The notes beneath the pieces are model-generated. The model ran no database searches, had not been told where the DNA came from, and saw only the letters and a list, made by a program, of their open reading frames with translations. Below are positions 17,504 to 26,813 of a DNA stretch of 64,000 bases, piece after piece. Each line of letters starts with the position of its first letter. The stretch's first letter is position 1. The position numbers were made by a program, and so were the translations under genes. Source of the DNA: Gordonibacter sp034932485 (GTDB lineage Bacteria > Actinomycetota > Coriobacteriia > Coriobacteriales > Eggerthellaceae); contig JAYFOQ010000022.1 in the NCBI GenBank assembly GCA_034932485.1, positions 1 through 64,000 of the forward strand. Direction: 5' to 3'.

Positions 17504-17896
17504 CGTGAAATCGTGTGATTTGAAGCGGCCAGCTAACCACCATGCGAGCGTTCAGGTCGAGGGCTGTTGGTAGATAAAGCCAACCTTGATGTGTACGCAG
17601 ATACGCTATATCACCCACAAGCTTGTAGGTAGAAATCGGGCTTGCAAAGTCCCTGCGCACCAGATCGGGCTTAGGTTTAGCATTCTTATCGATAATGGTC
17701 ATGCGCTTTGACTTGTGGGGCGTACGACCCTATCATCTTCAGGGCACCCTAGGGACACCCAGGAATAGAATCCAGAACGACTAACTTCCAAATGTTTGGA
17801 CATCTACCGAACAGGATAGTTGGCATTCTCCGTAAATATGAGCTGATAGCGCGCTGCTACCTCTGCTCCAATCCGTCAGAAGGCTGCGGCTTTTTT
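17481..17896 (-). pseudogene. IS3-family orfB (transposase integrase domain) remnant
   Basis: After the orfA slippery site the minus strand keeps orfB-like pieces: GAEVAARYQLIFTENANYPVR, then HLEVSRSGFYSW, then KPDLVRRDF and TYKLVGDIAYLRTHQGWLYL, in part. In-frame stops interrupt it and the middle of the integrase core is missing. The last piece (17481-17702) is open for 73 codons but carries only the first part of the DDE domain. It cannot encode an active transposase. Confidence 0.8.
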
Positions 17897-18141
17897 AGGA
17901 ACTCGTTTTCCATTTCGAGTTCACGATTACGCTTGCGCAGCGCGCGTAGTTCAGCATCTTCCTCAAGTGTGAACACTTCTCCATTCAGAGCCTTTTTGCG
18001 CAGGGTAGTCCATCGTGAGGCGGTTTTCTGATGAAAGCCAAGTTCTGCTGCCACAGCAACCACGGGCTGCCCGGTAGAGATGATGTAGTCGGCGGTTTCG
18101 CGTCGGTATTCTTCGGTGTACTCCGTTCGTGGCTTCGTCAT
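17857..18141 (-). CDS. IS3-family orfA, DNA-binding subunit of a decayed element
   Basis: This 94-residue protein has the IS3 orfA helix-turn-helix (YTEEYRRETADYIIS, AAELGFHQKTASRW) and a leucine-zipper-like coiled coil (LRALRKRNRELEMENEFLKK). The sequence AAAAAAG at 17890-17896 on the minus strand is the classic -1 slippery site that joins orfA to orfB in this family, but orfB is broken here. The start at 18141 has only a weak ribosome-binding site. The protein could still bind element ends. Confidence 0.75.
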   Translation of the reverse strand: MTKPRTEYTEEYRRETADYIISTGQPVVAVAAELGFHQKTASRWTTLRKKALNGEVFTLEEDAELRALRKRNRELEMENEFLKKPQPSDGLEQR

Positions 18142-18297
18142 CGCTGCGCCCCGACCTTCGCGCTTTGTGGTGCGTACCCCTTTTTCTCTCTCAATTGCCT
18201 CACGTGCAGTAAACGTCTTCGCCCTTACCCTTGAACCTCCCATGGGTAATAACATAAGCTTATAGCTTAGTATCTATTCGGAAGGAAAGGGTGAGCT

Positions 18298-19107
18298 ATG
18301 AATATCAGTACGCCTTTAAAGATAACGACCTCGGTGTCTTTTGTTGTTATGGTTCTGATAAACGCTCTTGCCAATATCATGCTCTTCAATGGCATGAATA
18401 CCGGACAGGTTTCAGATCTTTTTCCCAACCTATTTACTCCAGCTGGTTATACCTTCGCTATCTGGACACTCATCTACGTGATGCTTCTGCTGCACGTCTT
18501 GTATTTATGGGGAGTTTTTACTCGCAAACATGATGATTCAATCTTAAGTTCGGCGACCTTGCAACGTGTCGAAATACTCTTTATCGTATCGTCAATTGCC
18601 AATGCACTATGGATTGTGGCCTGGCATTTCTTACTGCTACCGCTCTCGCTGTTATTGATGATAGTCATTTTGGTCTGCCTTGCGTGGATTAACCTTTTGC
18701 TGCGCAATGAAAAGCTTACGTTTTCTGAAAAAATACTCGTTCGACTTCCCTTTAGCATCTACTTTGGCTGGATAACGGTCGCAACCATTGCAAACGTAAC
18801 CGTACTTTTAACCTCTTTCGGATGGGGAATGATTCCTTTTGCCGACATAATCATGATCGCAGTACTTCTTATTGGGCTGACTATTGCGCTATTCACCACC
18901 ATAATGAATCACGATGGCGCGTATGCTCTTACGGTTTCTTGGGCCTACGCAGGTATTCTCGCACGCTATATAATGACACCCTTTTACCTTGCGACATATC
19001 CCGCGATTGCCGTTGTACTCTCGCTCTGCCTTATAGCGTTGATCGCTGTGGCTCTCGTAGAATTCGTCCGCTCCGATCAGCGACGTTACGCAAAACAGAA
19101 TGCTTAA
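18298..19107 (+). CDS. TspO/MBR-related multipass membrane protein
   Basis: This 269-residue protein is almost wholly hydrophobic with seven to eight predicted helices. The segment FTPAGYTFAIWTLIYVMLL matches the aromatic-rich signature of the tryptophan-rich sensory protein (TspO) superfamily. The protein is longer than classical five-helix TspO (about 160). Members of the long form are found in bacteria and eukaryotes without a settled function; classical TspO binds porphyrins. AAGGAAAGGG lies upstream of the ATG. It stands alone and is followed by a terminator. Confidence 0.65.
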   Translation: MNISTPLKITTSVSFVVMVLINALANIMLFNGMNTGQVSDLFPNLFTPAGYTFAIWTLIYVMLLLHVLYLWGVFTRKHDDSILSSATLQRVEILFIVSSIANALWIVAWHFLLLPLSLLLMIVILVCLAWINLLLRNEKLTFSEKILVRLPFSIYFGWITVATIANVTVLLTSFGWGMIPFADIIMIAVLLIGLTIALFTTIMNHDGAYALTVSWAYAGILARYIMTPFYLATYPAIAVVLSLCLIALIAVALVEFVRSDQRRYAKQNA

Positions 19108-19172
19108 ACAGTGCACACCACATGGATCAAACGTAGTGACCTATAAGCCAACGTAGTACGCAACCCTCCTTA

Positions 19173-19196
19173 CACAGCCGCTGAATAGCGGCTGTG
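19173..19196 (+). terminator. Terminator hairpin after the TspO-like gene
   Basis: CACAGCCGCT-gaat-AGCGGCTGTG is a 10-bp perfect stem followed by CTTCTT. It is the same design as the terminator at 5955-5980, with compensating base changes. Confidence 0.75.
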
Positions 19197-19236
19197 CTTC
19201 TTAGCAAAGAGTAATGAAATATCAATTAATCGTGAT

Positions 19237-19407
19237 CTATTTGATTACCCACGTTCCCAAAAGCGCCAAGTGATCGCTGCCCTCAACCTTTAAGGTTTCC
19301 ATATTGCCAACAGACATACCACTGTTCTTTGAATACACAATATGGTCAATTTCGATCATCGGCGGCACCGGAAGCATGGCGCAACCTGGCTTTGACGGAT
19401 AGGTCAT
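19237..19407 (-). pseudogene. C-terminal fragment of an endonuclease/exonuclease/phosphatase-family protein
   Basis: A 56-codon minus-strand frame contains MIEIDHIVYSKNSG and, near its end, EGSDHLALLGTW. The IDHI and SDH motifs are the last catalytic blocks of the EEP superfamily, in the usual order and spacing. The N-terminal three quarters, including the metal-binding Glu, are absent. It begins at a CATATG palindrome shared with the lipoprotein start, so the deletion joint is probably near 19407. Confidence 0.6.
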
Positions 19408-19947
19408 ATGAAACCCCTCGCCCTAACCGCTTGTACTATTCTTCTTACTGGAGCGCTATGTGGCTGCGCCACGCAAAACAGCTCCACCGCGCAGAGCACC
19501 AACTCATCCTCAGAACCCGCCTCCGCGTCATCGAGTCTAGCCAACCCCTGGACCGAATTTTCAAGCGTTGATGAGGTAGCACACGCAACGGGGATGCTGT
19601 TCTATGTGCCAGACGGAGCCACCGACGTTACCTACTCCGCCATTGTCTCTGAGGGGTTGGGTCAGGTGGAATATACCTTGGGCGAATATCGCGTGACGGA
19701 TCGGGCGCAAAAGGCCGCCGAGGCCAAAGATATCTCGGGCATGTACTACCAATGGGAGCACACCACAACCAAGCCCCTCGGTGAAAACGGCAGCGAAGCA
19801 ACTCTTCACTGGACGGAAGGTACAGCAGGCGTGATTACCAGCTATTGGGAGGCCGGAGGCGTTACTTACTCAACCAGCATCACCGGTGGCCTCATCAACG
19901 AGGAAACGCTCACAAACGTCTATAAGAAAATTCTCGGACAAGCGTAG
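19408..19947 (+). CDS. Hypothetical lipoprotein
   Basis: A 179-residue protein. The N-terminus has a signal peptide ending in lipobox LCGC (Cys at about 19), then a Ser/Thr/Ala-rich linker and a compact domain with several Tyr/Trp residues (WTEFSSVDEVAHATG, YTLGEYRVTDRA). The mature form should be anchored on the outer face of the cytoplasmic membrane. I do not recognise the domain family. The ribosome-binding site is weak (GGATAGG) and overlaps the broken gene on the other strand. Confidence 0.65.
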   Translation: MKPLALTACTILLTGALCGCATQNSSTAQSTNSSSEPASASSSLANPWTEFSSVDEVAHATGMLFYVPDGATDVTYSAIVSEGLGQVEYTLGEYRVTDRAQKAAEAKDISGMYYQWEHTTTKPLGENGSEATLHWTEGTAGVITSYWEAGGVTYSTSITGGLINEETLTNVYKKILGQA

Positions 19948-20031
19948 CGAATAGACTCGATAAGAGAGATTCCCGTTATCTACTCTTTATATCGTCTGAC
20001 CCCTTTTAACCCTAGACCCCTCTTAACTCTA

Positions 20032-21282
20032 TCATTTTTCACCGATGCCCACCATACCAAACGCTTCTTCGCCACGACCACTCAACTTGAACTTGAGTGG
20101 TCGGCGACTCGTCGTCTCGACAAGCCCAGCCGATTCTAGTTCAGAAGCGTACTTGCGAGCGCTTTGAGGCGTAATCTCAAGATGCCCCGCAGCATCCTGC
20201 AACGTCACGTCCGCGTTCGCACCAAAAAGCGCAACCTGCACCATTTGATATAGTAGATTGCACGCACGATCAGATAATCTCAGCTCAGCACGAACGTCGC
20301 CGAGTCTTTCTTCGGCTTCGATGAGCGCTTCTCGTCTCGCTTGCAACTCAGTCACCAGATCGTCTTGCGCTGCTCTGATAAAATCCATCATCTGCAGCAC
20401 GAAGAATGTGGCTTCGGCATGATTAAGAGGATGTTCCGTTACCGAAAATGCCTGATAATAAACTCCCTTACGCTCGGCGATAACGCGAGAAAGAGATAGT
20501 GTGGTGGGTACCGACAGCGGATTACTCAAGTACAGAGCCAGCAGAAACCGCCCCGTTCTTCCGTTTCCATCATAGAAGGGATGAATGTACTCGAAAAGAT
20601 AGTGCGACAGCGCAGCACTATACAATTCTGGAATCTCCCCAGAACGAGCCAACCTAATCATCGCGTTGAGGTACGCAATGATGGCCGATTCCGGCTGAAC
20701 ACCGCGATGAACAACCTGCTGCGAAGAAGCCTTGACGTCTACCCCATCAGCACGAAACAACGCGCCATCGAGAGCATCGCTGGGGTCAAGCGTACCCGCT
20801 ACCACAGCATCGTACAATGCGCGTACATCCTCAGGAGTCTTAGGCACCACAACGTCGCCATTCGTCAGACCAAGGTACAGATTTGCGAATTCCACGAACT
20901 GCTTTGCACGACGATTCTCCCCGAGGGGTTGCTCGATACTGTCAATCGCTTCTCGGATCTGCTTACGCGTGCTCCGAACACCCTCCATCTCGTTTGTACA
21001 CACCACTTCGTCGATGATCAGATTGCGCACGTAAGCACCACGCGCAATCCCGGGTAAAGCGTTCCACGCATCTAAAACTGCGCGCTCGGCTCGAAGGACC
21101 TGCTCGGTAACGAGAGATAGTTCGCGCGGCACAGCAAGAAAGAGTTCGCCTGTCCCTACATCAATTCCCGTCCTAAACGACGAAGGTGCCGCAAGGCGCC
21201 TGAAAGCCTCTTTCTCGTTTTCACCCTTACGATCGCTCGAAGCATCTTCGTAAAACAACTTGTCCATTCTTTTATAGACCAC
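20032..21282 (-). CDS. Fic family protein (class II, N-terminal inhibitory motif)
   Basis: This 416-residue protein carries the Fic catalytic motif HPFYDGNGRTGR at 234-245. These enzymes usually transfer AMP from ATP to a target hydroxyl. An inhibitory-helix motif of the (S/T)xxxE(G/N) type is present at 96-101 (TNEMEG), placing it in class II. The C-terminal 100 residues look like a winged helix (TLQDAAGHLEITPQSARKYA). The start is GTG with AGGAGGG 7 nt upstream. The next ATG five codons in lacks a good site. The target is unknown; in this setting toxin-like or housekeeping regulation are both possible. Confidence 0.9.
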   Translation of the reverse strand: MVYKRMDKLFYEDASSDRKGENEKEAFRRLAAPSSFRTGIDVGTGELFLAVPRELSLVTEQVLRAERAVLDAWNALPGIARGAYVRNLIIDEVVCTNEMEGVRSTRKQIREAIDSIEQPLGENRRAKQFVEFANLYLGLTNGDVVVPKTPEDVRALYDAVVAGTLDPSDALDGALFRADGVDVKASSQQVVHRGVQPESAIIAYLNAMIRLARSGEIPELYSAALSHYLFEYIHPFYDGNGRTGRFLLALYLSNPLSVPTTLSLSRVIAERKGVYYQAFSVTEHPLNHAEATFFVLQMMDFIRAAQDDLVTELQARREALIEAEERLGDVRAELRLSDRACNLLYQMVQVALFGANADVTLQDAAGHLEITPQSARKYASELESAGLVETTSRRPLKFKLSGRGEEAFGMVGIGEK

Positions 21283-21304
21283 GTCTAACCCTCCTTTCGA
21301 GCGC

Positions 21305-21418
21305 TTTTCATGATTTTACTTCGCATCAAGCATTCTAATCATTAAAAATTGCATTTTTTCATGATTACGAAAACTATATTATCAATTTAATAGGTAGTAT
21401 GGGCAATTTTTCACGATA
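21305..21418 (-). promoter_or_regulatory. Three spaced TTTTCATGATT-like boxes upstream of the Fic gene
   Basis: TTTTCATGATT occurs at 21305-21315 and 21356-21366, and TTTTCACGATA at 21408-21418. Their spacing is 51-52 bp, about five helical turns, which suggests cooperative operator sites, perhaps for autoregulation. The rest of the 340-bp gap to 21622 is AT-rich and shows nothing else. Confidence 0.35.
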
Positions 21419-21622
21419 ACATCGGCGGAAAGCAAGTTGGATCCGCCCAAAGATAGGTTACCGAGTATCTCACATGCGCCACCTTTGACACGTACCACAG
21501 TTAGCAACAAGAATATTCTCTTTGGTTCACAGCTGAGTTCCGAACCAACAACGACCATGCCATCGCAGCCCCCAAACTGTCATGCTTCTTAAGCATACCA
21601 TTTCCAGACAGGAGAGCCCAGC

Positions 21623-23188
21623 ATGGCAAAAGCCAAGTGCCAGCGCGGCATTGCTTTAGTGGCAGATAAAACAATGCGTACTCGCAATGTGAACAAGCCA
21701 ACACGCACAATCGGACGCGGACACATTCACCTGAGCGCCGCACACATTATCCCAGCGGTCGCGCTTTTCTTCCTTCTGTCTCTCGTCTGGGTGCCGCATG
21801 CCTGGGCGGAAACACAAGACTATGGAGACTTCAGTGTTACCACCACCGGCACTCCACCGGTTTACGCGTCAGGAATTCTCTCTATTCCCGATGCCGGAAC
21901 CTACAGCATAACAATGAAATCGGAGGTAGTTCAAACCTCCAATCAAATCAGCATTACGGCTTCCTCAGGCACCGTGGAACTTGTACTGCAAGGAATCGAC
22001 ATTCTGTCTGATGCGCCAACGCGAGGTCTTCTGAACAGCGCTTCCTCCAACGTCGACACCCTTTTGACGATCGAGGGAAACAATTCCATCGTCAACACAG
22101 ACAGCACGTCCCCCTACCCCGAAGCAATAGATATTCCCGGCAATCTAACCATAGGCGGAACAGGTTCGCTATACGCAAGCGCTTCGGAAGGTGCCCAATT
22201 CGATTACGCGCTTTACGCCGCGCAATCGTACGATACCACCCTTACCCTACGCGACAGCGTGCGCATACAAGCAGGCTCCGACAACCCCGCGCTTTCTCCT
22301 CGCTACGGCGTGTGCTGTATGAACTTGGCCGTGCAAGACTCGGCATCCCTCGAAGCGTACGGCCGCCAGTACGGCATATTTGCCCTGCAAGGCATCACAC
22401 TGGAGGGAGCAAATGTACAGGCTATTGCTAATGGCCTTGATATTCCCGACCCTACAACTGCTGCAGTTCAGCCTGATAACTTCTTACAAACGTCAACGCT
22501 TGTTGGGTCTGACACTATACCTTTTAGCACATCCGCCCTTTGCTCTTACGGGCCTCTTACGTGTGCAAGCGGAACCATATCTGCAACAAGTACGGCAAGC
22601 AAAGGCGTAGGCTCTTTCGGCATCATTGCAGTTGGCAATCTAAGCATAAGCGATGCGAGCGTGTATGGCGAGGGTATCACTGCGGGCGTCTTTTCTCTTG
22701 ACGGAAACCTTTCCGCCCTCATAACAGCCGGGGAATCAGTTGAAGGGCAAGCTCTCGGCGAAAACGGTGCAGGAATAGCGGCTTTTCAAGGCATTGCCTA
22801 TTCGCCCGAAGCGCTCATCGTGTTGCCAGAACGCGGTCGCATTATTGAAACCACGCTAGCTGCGTTTCCCAATGAAACGTTTTTCGCAGTTGCCGAGCCA
22901 AACATCTTAGCACCCGCGCTTCATGCTCGTATAGCCATGGAACAACCCACCCCGCCCGATCCACCCATTCCGCCCAACCCAGAACCTACTCCGTCAACAC
23001 CCAATGAAACACCTGTGGCCAATCAGATTTCAACCAGCCCCGTGCAGCTACCGACAGCTGCCGAAAACGTGCAACGACCCCTGCCGTCACTTGGTGATTC
23101 AAGCACACTAGCTATGGGGGCATTGGCAGTGCTTGTCGGAGCGTCTTCCCTTATCGTTGCGCTCGTTGCAGCACGCCATTTCAAATAA
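21623..23188 (+). CDS. Secreted, membrane-anchored surface protein with beta-helix-like repeats
   Basis: A 521-residue protein. The long N-terminus ends in a signal peptide (LFFLLSLVWVPHAWA). The body, about 65-430, has many short strands typical of a right-handed beta-helix (GTVELVLQGIDI, LTIEGNNSIV, LTLRDSVRIQAGS), like carbohydrate-binding or Cthe_2159-type surface proteins. A Pro-rich wall-spanning linker (PPDPPIPPNPEPTP) follows, then LPSLGD and a hydrophobic helix with a short basic tail. LPSLGD resembles an eroded LPXTG signal, so sortase anchoring is uncertain. The ATG has AGGAGA upstream. Confidence 0.7.
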   Translation: MAKAKCQRGIALVADKTMRTRNVNKPTRTIGRGHIHLSAAHIIPAVALFFLLSLVWVPHAWAETQDYGDFSVTTTGTPPVYASGILSIPDAGTYSITMKSEVVQTSNQISITASSGTVELVLQGIDILSDAPTRGLLNSASSNVDTLLTIEGNNSIVNTDSTSPYPEAIDIPGNLTIGGTGSLYASASEGAQFDYALYAAQSYDTTLTLRDSVRIQAGSDNPALSPRYGVCCMNLAVQDSASLEAYGRQYGIFALQGITLEGANVQAIANGLDIPDPTTAAVQPDNFLQTSTLVGSDTIPFSTSALCSYGPLTCASGTISATSTASKGVGSFGIIAVGNLSISDASVYGEGITAGVFSLDGNLSALITAGESVEGQALGENGAGIAAFQGIAYSPEALIVLPERGRIIETTLAAFPNETFFAVAEPNILAPALHARIAMEQPTPPDPPIPPNPEPTPSTPNETPVANQISTSPVQLPTAAENVQRPLPSLGDSSTLAMGALAVLVGASSLIVALVAARHFK

Positions 23189-23208
23189 TGCCTTCGCGCT
23201 AGGCTTGC

Positions 23209-23250
23209 AAAAAAAGCAACGCCGAACAAAGCGGATTCGTTCGGCGTTGC
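23209..23250 (-). terminator. Strong terminator of the second Fic gene
   Basis: A 12-bp perfect stem (23216-23227/23239-23250, GCAACGCCGAAC) is followed on the minus strand by seven U residues (23215-23209). Confidence 0.85.
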
Positions 23251-23269
23251 ATGGATTTACGAAATTTAA

Positions 23270-24457
23270 CTATGCGCGAGAAGCTATCCGTCGAATGCCG
23301 TTAACGCTTGATGCCTCCTCAAGTACCGCAAGAAGTGCATCGGCCTGATAAAAAGCACCGCGCTTCGCGTTACCCAACTTGGACAAGATACCCCTATCAC
23401 AGGCAACCTCAATAAGAGTTCTTGCAGCTCTCGGCGAAATATCAAGACGTTCTGCAGCAAAGGCAACGTTAACAATCGGGTACTCGACAAGCAGAGCGGC
23501 CAGACGATGAGCGGCCGACCCTTTGCGCTCTGTAATAAGATCTTGCCATTGTGCCAAAATTGCATCAACATCAGACGAAACGCCCGTGCCAATCGCTACG
23601 GCTAATTCAAGCGCCGAGGCTACTCGTTCGACGATGGGTTCGATTTCGCCATTATGGTAGGCTGCAAGCGCCTGCATATAATCTTCCACATCATGCAACA
23701 GCCCCGCTGAAATCGGCAGAGTTGTATGAAGCAAAATCTCATCACGAGACAGCATGCGATGTAGCAAGGCACGACCGGTACGCCCATTACCATCGGTAAA
23801 GGGATGAATCGTCTCGAACTGAGCATGGAATATCGCCGCTTTCGCTATGGGCGAGATATCGTCACGTTCAGAGAAAACAATGAGGTCTTGCAAACACGAT
23901 GGCACGCGCGATGCCTGAGGTGGCACAAAAGCGGCCTCGTGAGGACTATAAGGAGTTCCCCCAATCCATACTTGCTCGTTGCGTAGGCCAAGCTTCTCAT
24001 CGAAATCTTCCATAAGCGTATCGTGAATCTGGCAGATTGCATCAGTGGTTATTGGTCCCGCTTGCGCAAGCACGGTTCGCATCGCAGCTACATTGCCCGC
24101 AATGAGCCTTGCATTTTCGGGTGCCTTGTCGGTGAATTCAGCAAGTGCTACGTTACGAACACTTGAGGTCAAACGCTCGATTTGCGAACTTGATGACGAT
24201 TCGCTTCGAAGTATGAGCGCTGGCAGGTCATAAGACTTCCTCGATTGATTTTGATCGAATCGGATAATGGCAGCACGCGCGTCCTCGATTCGCTGAATCA
24301 GGCATGTAGAAAGATCGGGAGATGCCAAGGCAATGCTTGCGGGCACTGCCGCCTGATAGCTTGGGGTAATCTTGCGCCGTCGGCTTTTTGGGATATACAC
24401 AAGCGCATCGGGGTCGTAGCCCCACGCGCACTCCTCATATTGCACTTTCTGCCACAT
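23270..24457 (-). CDS. Fic family protein with C-terminal winged helix
   Basis: A 395-residue Fic enzyme with catalytic motif HPFTDGNGRTGR at 218-229. An inhibitory-like motif SSQIER at 90-95 resembles (S/T)xxxE(G/N) but has Arg in the last place, so autoinhibition may differ. The N-terminus has the FicN-like segment and the C-terminus a winged helix (VNVAFAAERLDISPRAARTL). AGGAAG lies 6 nt before the ATG. It converges with the surface-protein gene. It is about 4 kb from the first Fic gene but divergent in sequence, so it does not look like a recent duplicate. Confidence 0.9.
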   Translation of the reverse strand: MWQKVQYEECAWGYDPDALVYIPKSRRRKITPSYQAAVPASIALASPDLSTCLIQRIEDARAAIIRFDQNQSRKSYDLPALILRSESSSSSQIERLTSSVRNVALAEFTDKAPENARLIAGNVAAMRTVLAQAGPITTDAICQIHDTLMEDFDEKLGLRNEQVWIGGTPYSPHEAAFVPPQASRVPSCLQDLIVFSERDDISPIAKAAIFHAQFETIHPFTDGNGRTGRALLHRMLSRDEILLHTTLPISAGLLHDVEDYMQALAAYHNGEIEPIVERVASALELAVAIGTGVSSDVDAILAQWQDLITERKGSAAHRLAALLVEYPIVNVAFAAERLDISPRAARTLIEVACDRGILSKLGNAKRGAFYQADALLAVLEEASSVNGIRRIASRA

Positions 24458-24747
24458 AGCGTCTTCCTGCCACCAAAGATTTCAGTCCACAAAGAATACC
24501 GCTAACGGAAGCGAAATGCAATTCACTTCCGTTAGCTTGCTATAGGCGGAAGCGAAGGGCTGGTTAAGCGGTGCTACACTGCCCATGCACATCCGCAAAA
24601 TCGAATAAACCTTTTCGACTCACATGGAAACCACGTTTAGCTTTTTATAAAAATTTCCTTGAAATTATTCTTATCAAGTATTTCATAGTTTATTCACGGT
24701 AAAACTCTGGGGTCAGACCCCTTTGACAATTCAGCTAGCTGCATCCC

Positions 24748-24782
24748 CTCCGGCCTCGCCGCGAGTTGCGGCGGGGTCGGAG
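24748..24782 (-). terminator. GC-rich hairpin downstream of the AbiE-like operon
   Basis: CTCCGGCCTCGCCGC (24748-24762) pairs with GCGGCGGGGTCGGAG (24768-24782) with two G-U pairs and a 5-nt loop, 39 bp after the abiEii stop. There is no U tract. A REP-like GGGGTCAGACCCC lies nearby at 24709-24721. Confidence 0.45.
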
Positions 24783-24820
24783 TGGCAGCCCCTGGAGCAC
24801 AGCACCGTGCCGCAGCGAGC

Positions 24821-25738
24821 CTAGAATCCGTTCGTGCGCAGGAAATCGATCACGGTCGGAAAAGCTTCTCGAGCGACGTCGTAGGGGACATCCTCATACA
24901 AAAGCCTCGACGTCACGCTTTCGTAGTCGCCTCGATAGGCGTCCGAAGAGTCGATCGCCGCAAGCGTGTTGGAAAGAAGGATGCCGTCCTCGGCCGAGTG
25001 GCAGCGTGGCAAGCCCTTTCGCTGATCGCCGACTCTTGCGAACAGCTCAGCCAGCGTCTCATCGAAGACGATTGACCCTTGCAGTCTGTACAGGTCGTAG
25101 ACGTGGCGCGACTGCCTGGCCGGCACCGTTCCGTCCAAGTAGTAGTCGCACAGGGCGTAGACCTTGTCGACGTACGTTCTCTCGATCGAGTTGACGCTCA
25201 GCTCGAACGGAAGCAGCCTGTATTGCACCGCGAAGTCCCCGAAGCCGTTTGCCCTGAGGTATTCGCCGACTAAGCTGTCTATATCTCTTCGCACCGCTGG
25301 CGATGCGGGAGTCATCACGGCGGTCTCGACGACAAGCGTGTCGCTTGCCATCGACGGGTCCCCCACCGTCGGCAAGGGAAGTACATATCGGTTGAACTCG
25401 CGCCTGCTCCTCGTCTCGCCGAGGTTCGAGACCTCAAGGCCGAGCCTCTTTGCGGACTCGACCACCATGGCCTTCATCTTCTTGCGCTGTCCCTCGGTGG
25501 CATGCCCGACCTCCATACCTAGGTCGATGTCCTCGGAGAACCTGTCAATTGCATGGTGACATTTCGAAAGCGAGGTGCCACCCTTGAACACGACTGAGGG
25601 GTTGATGCCGACGATCGACCTGAGCATCTCGAAAATGAAATAATCCTTCACAACAAACGATGTCGTCAGTCCAAACGCGTTCGCCGTCCTTACGACGGCG
25701 TCGCCGAAAAGGCCGTTGTCCTCATGCAGATACAGCAT
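24821..25738 (-). CDS. abiEii: AbiEii/AbiGii-type nucleotidyltransferase toxin
   Basis: This 305-residue protein has the DNA-polymerase-beta-like nucleotidyltransferase signature FKGGTSLSK followed by RFSEDIDLGM, the hallmark of the AbiEii toxin of type IV toxin-antitoxin and phage-abortive systems. Related toxins add nucleotides to tRNA or similar targets. The chosen ATG at 25738 lies inside the antitoxin gene (17-bp overlap), giving coupled expression; a longer in-frame extension upstream only reads antisense-like residues. The GC content is clearly higher than in flanking genes. Confidence 0.87.
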   Translation of the reverse strand: MLYLHEDNGLFGDAVVRTANAFGLTTSFVVKDYFIFEMLRSIVGINPSVVFKGGTSLSKCHHAIDRFSEDIDLGMEVGHATEGQRKKMKAMVVESAKRLGLEVSNLGETRSRREFNRYVLPLPTVGDPSMASDTLVVETAVMTPASPAVRRDIDSLVGEYLRANGFGDFAVQYRLLPFELSVNSIERTYVDKVYALCDYYLDGTVPARQSRHVYDLYRLQGSIVFDETLAELFARVGDQRKGLPRCHSAEDGILLSNTLAAIDSSDAYRGDYESVTSRLLYEDVPYDVAREAFPTVIDFLRTNGF

Positions 25739-26348
25739 ACAGCTCGCTTTCCAACAGCTTCTTCGCGGTCTTTGCCGGATACGATTCCAAGCACGCAAGC
25801 AGCACCTGGCGCGGCACGGCACATATTCTCTCTCGCAGGTTCGCCAGCTCGTATTCCCCAAGGGATTCGAGCGGGGCGGCGGTCACCAGGTCAAGTACCT
25901 CGAGCGCAGCGACGTTTTCGGGCGTGACCTTGCACCTCGGGCGCCGGAGGATCACCTCACGCCATCCTCCGCGTCTGCCGAGCCTGCGCGAGCGCGTCGA
26001 TTCGCTATTTGTGGCGATCTCGAGCGTGCCTGGAACCTGCTGGGAGATACCGGCCCTGTTCTCGAGCACGAGGCCCGTCACGTAGCCGTACACATCGTCG
26101 CCGTTCGAGATGTAGCGCTTTCCAAGCACCGCATCGTCGGTTATCTCCGACGTGCCAAGGCTTGTACGCGTAGGTAGATAGTAGACACCACGCTCGCGCT
26201 TGACCAGGTCACCGTCCGCAACGGCCCGACGTATGCGACGATAGGCTCCGTCCGCAGTAACGTCAGGGCAGGCGTCGAGAATCTCCTCGAGGAAGATCGG
26301 GACGTTCCTGCCGTAAGCGTCGTCGAGTATTTCAACAAGTTTTTCCAT
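25722..26348 (-). CDS. abiEi: AbiEi-family antitoxin / transcriptional repressor
   Basis: A 208-residue protein with an N-terminal winged helix (LDDAYGRNVPIFLEEIL, DGAYRRIRRAVADGDLV) and YLPTRTSLG, the typical opening of AbiEi-type antitoxins. A basic central region and C-terminal domain follow. In characterised AbiE systems this protein represses its own promoter and neutralises the toxin. It precedes the toxin and overlaps it by 17 bp. The ATG has only a weak ribosome-binding site. An AT-rich promoter-like region with CTAGTCTAG lies just upstream. Confidence 0.8.
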   Translation of the reverse strand: MEKLVEILDDAYGRNVPIFLEEILDACPDVTADGAYRRIRRAVADGDLVKRERGVYYLPTRTSLGTSEITDDAVLGKRYISNGDDVYGYVTGLVLENRAGISQQVPGTLEIATNSESTRSRRLGRRGGWREVILRRPRCKVTPENVAALEVLDLVTAAPLESLGEYELANLRERICAVPRQVLLACLESYPAKTAKKLLESELYAVSA

Positions 26349-26536
26349 GCACCGAGTATAAGCTAGTCTAGTATTTTCTACAATAGATATAGGGAATACT
26401 GCACTAGAATCTCCGCAACGCTTCTTGCTTTTTCGCGCTCACCGTTGCAAGACCAACGAAAGTACAACGGCGGCAGACGCTTCGACAACCGCTCTAGCGT
26501 CATTTCCCATCGCTTGCGGATAGCGCGAATTTCTCA

Positions 26537-26813
26537 CCGGGGGCTGCTCGCCCCCGAACCCCTCGGCAAAGTGGGAACCACCCTGCACCCGCAGCGGCTT
26601 CGGACACGTTGGGAGGGTGCCCGAAACCGGATCGTCTCTGATACCCCGCTTTTTTTCGGGGCTGCCCGCCCCGTGCCCCGGGCAGGGGTGACGACGCCCC
26701 TGCACCCTCTCCTCCGCGCCTGCGGCGAGACTTCGGATTCCCTCCCGCTCAGACGCCGCGGAGGCTCGTGGCACGAGGACCGCCACCCTGCACCGCCCAC
26801 GCGACATGCAACG
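26537..26813. repeat. GC-rich composite repeat, copy A
   Basis: A noncoding array of palindromes (GGGGGCTGCTCGCCCCC, then CGGGGCTGCCCGCCCCG) is joined to ACCCTGCACCC and GGCTTCGGAC blocks. The same order recurs at 46568-46868 with substitutions, and parts recur at 44434-44490 and 35848-35926. Open frames across it on both strands are products of the high GC. The remaining gap to 27002 shows no gene. Confidence 0.7.
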
